12,625 nt of DNA from Bacteroidia bacterium (GTDB lineage: Bacteria > Bacteroidota > Bacteroidia > AKYH767-A > OLB10), in NCBI GenBank assembly GCA_025450095.1, contig JANWID010000226.1, forward strand, positions 1 to 12,625, in the 5' to 3' direction. Each line of letters begins with the position of its first letter. Positions within the stretch are counted from its first letter, which is position 1. A program made the translations under genes and the position numbers. Positions 6,881 through 12,625 of this stretch are shown in pieces. Under the pieces are notes generated by a model. It had not been told where the DNA came from. It searched no databases and was given only the letters and a program-made list of their open reading frames with translations.

Positions 6881-9235
6881 TTAGAATTCAATCCTGTAAC
6901 TCAATACGGGTATTAACGGTGTCTGGTAATATGTTTTCAGGGAATTGGATTCTTCATTATAAAACTTACCATAAATGTTTTTGTGGTTCGAAACATTCTG
7001 AATATCCAGTGCCAGTGTTTGTGTGGAATGTAGTCTGTTACGTTTTACGCTTACGCGGATATCCGTACGGAAATATGCTGGATATTTAATGGAGAATGCC
7101 TGGTCTTCCATATAAACCGCTCCCTGACCTGGTAGTGCTGCAGAGGCTTCAAGATCGATAGGGGTATCACGGAAACCGCCACGATAAATAGTTTTTATAT
7201 TCAAGCCAATAACTCGTTTCTTAAAACGTGTTCCTGTTGAAATTTCCCTGCCAGCTGTAAACGATAATCCATAACCGCCGTTATAACGGGAGTTTCTTTC
7301 AACTCCATCCGAGCCTTTGTATTTTGAATCATATAGCGAACCGGAAAAGAGGAAGTAATAATCTTTTTTGAGAAATTGTTCCAGTGTCAGCTCTAATCCG
7401 TAATTGGTACCGGTACCTTTGTTTTCAAGAGGATCCGTTCCATAGCCATCACTCACATTGATCATGGAGAATGAATTTTCGATATCACTTCGCACTGGAA
7501 TATCAAACAGGTGCTGGTAGTATACTTCTGATTTAAAGCGAAGCGTTTCATTAAGCTGCCTGTCATATGCTCCAACAAGGTGATGCGATTTGCTAAACCC
7601 AAGCGATTCATTAGGATGTGATCCATCGCTAAGTGTTGCAAAATACGTTCCGACAGGCTGCAGCTGACTGTGTAAACCATATCCCACACTTACCGACTGG
7701 CGATTATCAATTTCATATTTTAAGGAAGCACGCGGCTCAATACTCCAGGTTGAGTTATATGTTAACATGAAGGAATGTAGTCCGGAATACAATGCAAGTT
7801 TTTCTGTCAGATTATATTTTGACTGAATAAATAGCTGTGTGGTATATGTGTTGCCAGTATTGTTGATGGTATGCTCAAGCGCATCAACATCCTGGTCATA
7901 CATGTGCTGATCCACTTTATAACCAATACGATTGATGATGGCACCTGCACGGATATTATGGCGCGCACTGAACTTATGACTGAGTGTGGAAGTAAATGTA
8001 ATTTTATCCTGATTGGAAATTTCACTATGCATTTGTTTTTCACTGTAATCGTTTTCAACTCTTGTTTCATGATAATTGAGGCCAACTCCGGATACGACTA
8101 CAGCAGACTTTATCCAGGTATCATTGCCAAGGATCAGTGAATGTGTAATTCCTGTCGCACCGGTGTTGGCATTAAAATCTGAACTATACCGTTCACTTTC
8201 GCTTTCCCAGGAAAGAGAATCCTTATCCGATTTAAATTCCTGTGAGCTCAAACCTCCAAAACCAAAGAGCGAGAAATTACCATACTTGTTGGTTGGCAGA
8301 AAAATATTGTAGCTAAGATCCTGAAAATTGGTAATACCATCACCAACATTAACTCCCATTTTGCTTAACACCGATAATGTTGAGAAACGGTAATTCACAA
8401 GATACGATCCGTTATACCCTTTTTTAAATGGCCCTTCAGCAGCTGCATCCAATCCAAGGAAACCTGCCTGAATTGTATATTCGGGCCGTTCATTATTTCC
8501 CTTCCGCAAGCGGATATCAAACACACCGCTTAATGCATTACCATATTCTGCTGCAAAGGCTCCGGTCATAAAATCGGAGTTCGACATTACCTGTGCACTC
8601 AGAATGGATATACCACCGCCGGATGAACCAGGAATAGCAAAGTGATTCGGGTTGGGGATTTCAACTCCTTCCATACGCCACAACAATCCATTGGGAGAAT
8701 TGCCCCGGATGGAAATGTGATTATTGCCATCATCGGTTGAGATCACTCCTGCAAATGAGCTTGCCATCCTCGCAGGGTCATTTACTGCTGCTGCATATTT
8801 TCGTGTTTCTTCAACCGAAAATGTTCGTGCACTAACGGTCGACATTTCGTTAATGGTTTTGCTTTTATCCTTGTTCCCTGTAATCACCACTTCACTTCCC
8901 TGGATGTAAGCTTCTTCAAGATTGATATTCAGCACCACTTCTTTTCCGGAATTCACAACAACATTGGGAACCTGCAATTCTTTGTAACCTAAAAATGTAA
9001 TTTTCAACGTTTGATTCCCCAGGGCTACTCCGGTTATCTTGAACGTTCCATTTATTCCGGTTGCAGCACCTAGAAATGGATCTGAATTGATGACAATAAC
9101 ATTGGCGCCCGGTAATGGCATACCGGTAACCTTATCCGTAACTGTACCACGGATGATCTGCGTTAATTGTTGTGCATGAAGACTGGTTAATGCCGAATAC
9201 AGCATTAACAAAATAAAGGACTTTGTGAATTTCAT
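6881..9235 (-). CDS. TonB-dependent outer-membrane receptor with N-terminal carboxypeptidase-regulatory domain
   Basis: Encodes 784 residues. A signal peptide covers about 1-21 (cleavage near HAQ). Residues 27-108 form a carboxypeptidase-regulatory-like beta-sandwich (IIRGTVTDKVTGMPLPGANV, then FLGY). A plug domain spans about 125-245 with ISIRGNSPNGLLWRMEGVEI, PNPNHF and EYGNALSGVFDIRLRKGN, followed by a barrel to residue 784 ending in the aromatic SYRIEF, typical for outer-membrane insertion. It should import a ligand using TonB-ExbBD energy. The substrate is unknown, and no SusD-like lipoprotein is adjacent. Unlike FecA-type signalling receptors it has no STN domain; that domain is on the upstream gene product. 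A 119-bp leader separates it from that gene and contains a potential start-codon hairpin. It is the last gene of the ECF sigma cassette and is followed by the ACGAAT repeat. Confidence 0.93.
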   Translation of the reverse strand: MKFTKSFILLMLYSALTSLHAQQLTQIIRGTVTDKVTGMPLPGANVIVINSDPFLGAATGINGTFKITGVALGNQTLKITFLGYKELQVPNVVVNSGKEVVLNINLEEAYIQGSEVVITGNKDKSKTINEMSTVSARTFSVEETRKYAAAVNDPARMASSFAGVISTDDGNNHISIRGNSPNGLLWRMEGVEIPNPNHFAIPGSSGGGISILSAQVMSNSDFMTGAFAAEYGNALSGVFDIRLRKGNNERPEYTIQAGFLGLDAAAEGPFKKGYNGSYLVNYRFSTLSVLSKMGVNVGDGITNFQDLSYNIFLPTNKYGNFSLFGFGGLSSQEFKSDKDSLSWESESERYSSDFNANTGATGITHSLILGNDTWIKSAVVVSGVGLNYHETRVENDYSEKQMHSEISNQDKITFTSTLSHKFSARHNIRAGAIINRIGYKVDQHMYDQDVDALEHTINNTGNTYTTQLFIQSKYNLTEKLALYSGLHSFMLTYNSTWSIEPRASLKYEIDNRQSVSVGYGLHSQLQPVGTYFATLSDGSHPNESLGFSKSHHLVGAYDRQLNETLRFKSEVYYQHLFDIPVRSDIENSFSMINVSDGYGTDPLENKGTGTNYGLELTLEQFLKKDYYFLFSGSLYDSKYKGSDGVERNSRYNGGYGLSFTAGREISTGTRFKKRVIGLNIKTIYRGGFRDTPIDLEASAALPGQGAVYMEDQAFSIKYPAYFRTDIRVSVKRNRLHSTQTLALDIQNVSNHKNIYGKFYNEESNSLKTYYQTPLIPVLSYRIEF

Positions 9236-9280
9236 AGGGGTGTTTTTCTCTATGACACGAATAACTGCAGTTACCCCTAT
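9234..9280 (-). promoter_or_regulatory. Potential 5'-leader hairpin covering the receptor start codon, with internal palindrome
   Basis: In the mRNA sense, AUAGGGGU (9280-9273) is exactly complementary to ACCCCUAU (9241-9234); the last two bases of the second arm are the AU of the receptor's AUG. The 31-nt loop contains most of a perfect 12-bp DNA palindrome, TAACTGCAGTTA (9262-9273), which could instead be a protein-binding operator. Whether it regulates anything is inference. Confidence 0.4.
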
Positions 9281-9282
9281 TT

Positions 9283-9307
9283 AATGATAAATGAAAAATG
9301 ATAAATG
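9283..9307. repeat. Short AT-rich direct repeat in the receptor leader
   Basis: AATGATAAATG occurs twice, at 9283-9293 and 9297-9307, a 14-bp period, just upstream of the leader hairpin. The remainder of the 9308-9354 gap shows no promoter-consensus match that I can support. Confidence 0.5.
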
Positions 9308-9354
9308 TTAAATATCAGGAACTTAAATTCATTGAAACAACTCCAAAGGCCCCC

Positions 9355-11124
9355 TTATAAAAACCGCAGCGCTACTTTACCACCGAACCACATCTGTAGC
9401 CTCGCATTATCGAGCTCCCAGGTGTGATCGTAAAAAATATGTGGTTCGTACCAGGTGAAAATATCGGGATACTGATCATAGTTGGTATTGGTCAACTGAC
9501 CGTTAACAGTTATACCAGCTGCGAGCGAAAATTTCTTTGCGAGTTTTGTATCAATTCCCAGGTATAGTTTGTTAACGAGATTAATTTTTTCAACTTTTCC
9601 ATTTTCCACAATTTGAGAAGCAGTAAGATCCAGTTCCAGCATTGTTTTCGGGCTGATGTGTCCGGAGGTGCCGATACCATAACCAAAATTCCATAACAGG
9701 GAATCACCGGTGAACGGATTAATTCCTGCAGTAAGTATGTTATGAAATGAATTAACACCGGAACGAAAAGCAATATTCAACGGTATTATTTCATCGGCAC
9801 TTATTTCAATTTTATGATAACCACCGTTTACATAACTCATAAATCCAACCGGCACACTTGATGTGTTTTTTGAATAATTAAAGAAACCTATCTGTGAACC
9901 CTGGAGGTAACGCGTATAATTAAAAAAGCCTAACTGGGTGCCGCGTAACGTATCAATAACCACGTTACAGAAACCGGAAATTTGTGTTCCTTTCATAGAG
10001 TTGCCAGCAATATTGCAGAACCCTGAAAGCTGAACACCTTTCATTGAATCCAGTGCTGAATTCACGAAACCCGCAATTTGCAAACCCTCTACATCACCGA
10101 ATGAAGCATTAACAAATCCGCTTATCTGGACTCCGGATACTTTGTTTCGAACAATATTTGTAAATCCTGCCAACTGCACACCTTTTGCATTTCCTCCACA
10201 TAAATTTGAAAATCCTGCTACCTGCATATAACTTACGTCGTGCTTGTCAAGATTAAAGAATCCACCCAGTTCCAGTTTCCGGGTACCCATTGAAAGTCCA
10301 CCAAAAATATTGAAGGAGTAATCATTAATTACATTTCCACTCAGCTTCAAATTTGTACCAACATATGGCCAAACCGAAACCTGGTACTTACGGTAGAGCG
10401 TATCTGAAATATTCTGATCCTGTGAAATTCCATTAAAAAATGCTGAGACTGAACTTTCAGCAACCTTTGAAAGACTGTCGTAGTTAACAGGAGAAATTGA
10501 ATCCACCTGTATTTTTTGCAAAGTGACATTCAGGTAGACGTCACTGTTTTCCTGGAGAAAGAATGATGTATCACGGTATCCCTGTTTACTGAAAAACAAC
10601 GTGAGCGGCAGATGCCGGCTTGAGAATCGGATCCGGTAAAATCCATAATCATTGGAAACTGTCGATTCCAGCGAAGCCCGGTCATAAACGCTGGCCCATG
10701 TAACTGGTGCTCCGTCTTCAGCGCGGACATATCCGCTGAATACCCGGTTATCGGGGGGAGTAGTTGGTGTTGGTGGTGTTTGTTTCGCTTTTTGGAGAAT
10801 GACATATCCCTTTTTCTCACGAAAATCAACTGAGTTGCCAAAAATTTTCAGCAATATTTCCCGGACCGGTGTATTTGTAAAATTTCCGGAAATAATTTTT
10901 TCCGGGTTTATTACTGATGGATTATAAGAGAAGCTGAATCCACCCAGTCTTGAAATATCGTTCAATACCAGGTCTGTTCGCTGGTTGGAAAAACGGATGG
11001 TGATCGTACGTTCGAGTATGGGTCTTGATGCTTGTTGTGCAATGCATTTGGATGCAGAAAACAGCAACATAAATAGGAAAACCATCCGGGAGGTAAAAAA
11101 CTTATTGCCCACAGTCTGTTCCAT
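9355..11124 (-). CDS. STN-domain outer-membrane signalling protein with GFxN surface repeats
   Basis: Encodes 589 residues. A signal peptide covers about 1-30, with basic residues K8 and R13 before the hydrophobic core, which favours the ATG at 11124 over the one at codon 14. Residues 38-111 match the secretin/TonB short N-terminal (STN) domain: ITIRFSNQRTDLVLNDIS, then NFTNTPVREILLKIFG. A proline/threonine linker (115-126) leads to a carboxypeptidase-regulatory-like domain (128-202). Residues 284-429 are tandem 16-residue repeats with a QxxGFxN core, like the LA_2272 surface-repeat family. Residues 430-589 look like outer-membrane strands and end in VALRFL. There is no plug domain, so it is not itself a TonB-dependent transporter. 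STN domains contact FecR-type regulators in the periplasm. The gene overlaps fecR by 23 bp, suggesting translational coupling. I infer a sensor or transducer role; the ligand is unknown. Confidence 0.82.
   Translation of the reverse strand: MEQTVGNKFFTSRMVFLFMLLFSASKCIAQQASRPILERTITIRFSNQRTDLVLNDISRLGGFSFSYNPSVINPEKIISGNFTNTPVREILLKIFGNSVDFREKKGYVILQKAKQTPPTPTTPPDNRVFSGYVRAEDGAPVTWASVYDRASLESTVSNDYGFYRIRFSSRHLPLTLFFSKQGYRDTSFFLQENSDVYLNVTLQKIQVDSISPVNYDSLSKVAESSVSAFFNGISQDQNISDTLYRKYQVSVWPYVGTNLKLSGNVINDYSFNIFGGLSMGTRKLELGGFFNLDKHDVSYMQVAGFSNLCGGNAKGVQLAGFTNIVRNKVSGVQISGFVNASFGDVEGLQIAGFVNSALDSMKGVQLSGFCNIAGNSMKGTQISGFCNVVIDTLRGTQLGFFNYTRYLQGSQIGFFNYSKNTSSVPVGFMSYVNGGYHKIEISADEIIPLNIAFRSGVNSFHNILTAGINPFTGDSLLWNFGYGIGTSGHISPKTMLELDLTASQIVENGKVEKINLVNKLYLGIDTKLAKKFSLAAGITVNGQLTNTNYDQYPDIFTWYEPHIFYDHTWELDNARLQMWFGGKVALRFL
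9838..10275 (-). repeat. Coding tandem array of about nine 16-residue GFxN repeats
   Basis: Residues 284-429 of the STN protein. Seven units are exactly 16 residues with pattern (V/L/T)Q(L/I)xGFxN and a closing G: for example VQLAGFTNIVRNKVSG and LQIAGFVNSALDSMKG. Two shorter units (14 and 15 residues, TQLGFFNYT and SQIGFFNYS) and a degenerate PVGFMSY end the array. The units differ strongly at DNA level, so this is an old protein repeat, not a recent duplication. A regular hydrophobic GF/N period suggests stacked beta strands. Confidence 0.85.
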
Positions 11125-12103
11125 CCAGTATGATTGAGTTATTCTCCCGCTTTACCGTCAGCTGCAAAGTTTCTGCAATGATATCAATGATCTTATCAGG
11201 GCTTGCGTTTTTAAAAGTAACAGTTATATGGCATTCACCCACTGCCGGCGCTGCCACCAGGTTAATTCCATATACATCGCTGACTTTTTCAGTCACCATA
11301 TTCAGCGTTGCATTTTCGAAAACAAATATTTTTGTGAGATACGAAGTAGCGTTCGTATCGGAAATAGCTTGCCTGATAAATTCATCTCGGGATTTCAGGT
11401 ACACAGCCGATTCACCTTTTTTCAACACAACCGACTGACCTTTTTCAGAAGACATCATCACTTCTCCTCCAGTTACATTTACAATCAGGGTATCGTTACC
11501 TTCAGGAGCTTTCACATTAAACGAAGTACCGATATCACGAATGATGACTCCTGCTGCCTTAACTTCGAAGGGTCGTTTCGGATCTGATGCCAGGTCAAAG
11601 AATGCTTCTCCCTGAAGTTCGATAGAACGTTTTTTATTGCTGAAAGCATAGGTGATTTTTGAATTGCGATTTAAAACTATACCGGTGCTATCAGGCAATT
11701 TGAATTCCCTGATAGTTGTTCCGCTCTCTACAACAACTATTGGTGCTTTAGAAGGGATTAGCAATTTGTACACTGCAAAACTTATCCCTGCAAATAAAAA
11801 CAGCATTGCTGCAATCCTCAGAAAACCAGAGTATGCGATCCGGGATCTGAACTGGCGTATTGTACCGGGAGATTTTGTATCATCAATAGACTTTTTCAGC
11901 TTTATCCACGCCCGGTCGGTATCAAATTCTTCTGTGTCCTGAATTGTTTCTGTAGCAGTCATTAATTTTTCCATGCTACGGAAAAAATCCATATTCTCAG
12001 CTCCCGCCTGCTTCCATAACTCAAGCTCCCGCAATTGTTCCGGTGTAGCTTCTCCTGAAAGTGCACTTGCGATTAAATTATATATGTGATCCGGTTGTTC
12101 CAA
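11102..12103 (-). CDS. FecR-family anti-sigma factor / transmembrane sigma regulator
   Basis: Encodes 333 residues. The cytoplasmic N-terminus (1-92, with LIASALSGEATPEQLRELE) should bind the ECF sigma factor. One membrane segment lies at about 93-115 (FLRIAAMLFLFAGISFAVYK). The periplasmic FecR domain spans about 121-217, including IELQGEAFFDLASD and RPFEVKAAGVIIRDIGTSFNV. A C-terminal DUF4974-like domain (257-327: IFVFENATLNMVTEKVSDVYG and ITVTFKNASPDKIIDIIAETL) is the usual Bacteroidota arrangement. The start codon is TTG: an in-frame TAA lies two codons upstream, and the first in-frame ATG is not until codon 38, inside the conserved N-terminus. It lies 13 bp after the sigma gene and overlaps the STN gene by 23 bp, so all three should be one operon. 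It should hold or activate the sigma factor according to the STN signal. Confidence 0.95.
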   Translation of the reverse strand: MEQPDHIYNLIASALSGEATPEQLRELELWKQAGAENMDFFRSMEKLMTATETIQDTEEFDTDRAWIKLKKSIDDTKSPGTIRQFRSRIAYSGFLRIAAMLFLFAGISFAVYKLLIPSKAPIVVVESGTTIREFKLPDSTGIVLNRNSKITYAFSNKKRSIELQGEAFFDLASDPKRPFEVKAAGVIIRDIGTSFNVKAPEGNDTLIVNVTGGEVMMSSEKGQSVVLKKGESAVYLKSRDEFIRQAISDTNATSYLTKIFVFENATLNMVTEKVSDVYGINLVAAPAVGECHITVTFKNASPDKIIDIIAETLQLTVKRENNSIILDGTDCGQ

Positions 12104-12116
12104 TTTTTATTTTTTA

Positions 12117-12625
12117 TCAAATCATCCAATAGGCTCCGGTTACAATGATATATACCAAGTAATCACTGAGGCGTTCGCGGAGTATTTTCAGTGCTTTTCC
12201 CATATGATTCTCAACAGTTTTTATCGAAATACCGAGATGCTCTGCGATTACAGCATATTTCATATTTTCAAAACGGCTGAGTTTAAAAACCATCCGGCAC
12301 TGATCCGGAAGCGAGTTGATAGCTCCTTCAATCCGGGTGCTCAACTCTTTTCCTGCAATTCTCTCCGACGTATTTTCATGTACTACCGAACCTGTATGAA
12401 CCTGTTCATTTGCAAAAGCGTTCACGGTATTTTTCTGCCTGATACGATTCAGTGACGCGTTATGCACGGAGCGAAAGAGGTACGACTTTAATGAAACTGT
12501 AATCTGCAACGTGTTTCTTTTTTCCCAAAAAGTAATCATCACCTGTTGTACAATATCTTCGGCATCATCAGCATCATTCACGAAATTTTTTGCGTAATTG
12601 CATAACATCCCGTAATAATATCTGA
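12117..12625 (-). CDS. ECF RNA polymerase sigma factor (Bacteroidetes type), 5' end outside window
   Basis: The visible part spans 168 residues. Region 2 is recognisable by DADDAEDIVQQVMITFWEKR and region 4 by SLPDQCRMVFKLSRFENMKY followed by the helix-turn-helix IAEHLGISIKTVENHMGKAL, with a hydrophobic C-terminal tail. The frame stays open past an internal ATG at 12608 to the window edge, and the preceding residues RYYYG fit the conserved RYY start of region 2.1. That ATG is therefore not the true start; about 15-25 residues probably lie beyond the edge. With FecR it should direct RNA polymerase to a small regulon, plausibly including the STN protein and receptor genes. Its own promoter is not visible. 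Confidence 0.95.
   Translation of the reverse strand, partial: RYYYGMLCNYAKNFVNDADDAEDIVQQVMITFWEKRNTLQITVSLKSYLFRSVHNASLNRIRQKNTVNAFANEQVHTGSVVHENTSERIAGKELSTRIEGAINSLPDQCRMVFKLSRFENMKYAVIAEHLGISIKTVENHMGKALKILRERLSDYLVYIIVTGAYWMI

Noticed and set aside
6881..9235. SusC/SusD-type glycan uptake pair
   Set aside because: No SusD-like lipoprotein is adjacent, and the receptor is shorter (784 residues) than typical SusC proteins of about 1000.
11036..11065. Lipoprotein signal in the STN protein (cysteine at residue 27)
   Set aside because: The residues before the cysteine (SASK) do not fit a lipobox, as a lysine occupies the position just before it; an ordinary signal peptide ending near residue 30 fits better.
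12117..12608. Complete sigma factor starting at the ATG at 12608
   Set aside because: The frame continues upstream with RYYYG, matching conserved region 2.1, so the start is beyond the window.

Overview
The window looks like a chromosomal piece of a Bacteroidota genome, probably from an uncultured or environmental member. The signs are a DUF5916 outer-membrane protein, a FecR-like anti-sigma factor with a C-terminal DUF4974-type domain beside a Bacteroidetes-type ECF sigma factor, a TonB-dependent receptor with an N-terminal carboxypeptidase-regulatory domain, TAnnTTTG-type -7 promoter elements, no clear Shine-Dalgarno sequences, and modest GC content.

Layout. Positions 18-2480 (+) hold a secreted CBM9-like/DUF5916 protein. 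It converges on a minus-strand DEDDy 3'-5' exonuclease (2494-3213), with a perfect 16-bp palindrome between the two stops. Upstream on the minus strand is a 138-aa conserved-looking protein of unknown function (3359-3775). Then comes a housekeeping-type cluster: a Kv-beta-like aldo/keto reductase (5744-6727), lipB (4984-5709) and, 3 bp after lipB, a membrane-anchored serine hydrolase of the beta-lactamase fold (3829-4980). The hydrolase is interrupted by one in-frame TAA; its remaining 105 codons read on in the same frame, so it is a very recent pseudogene or a sequencing error.

At 6758-6878 a 121-bp inverted-repeat element made of ACGAAT/ATTCGT units separates this cluster from the second block. 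That block (6881-12625, all minus) is a cell-surface signalling cassette, in transcription order: ECF sigma factor (5' end beyond the window), FecR-like anti-sigma (TTG start), an outer-membrane protein with an STN signalling domain, a carboxypeptidase-regulatory domain and about nine 16-residue GFxN repeats, and a TonB-dependent receptor that has no STN domain of its own.

The most interesting point is this division of labour. The STN domain, which in classical FecA-type systems sits on the transporter and contacts FecR, is here on a separate repeat/barrel protein whose gene overlaps fecR by 23 bp, and the transporter follows as a separate gene. My inference is that the repeat protein is the signalling or sensing component and the downstream receptor is its partner or regulated target. 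A potential hairpin covering the receptor's start codon could add a further layer of control. There are no rRNA, tRNA, CRISPR or transposase genes, and no gene-free stretch exceeds about 150 bp.
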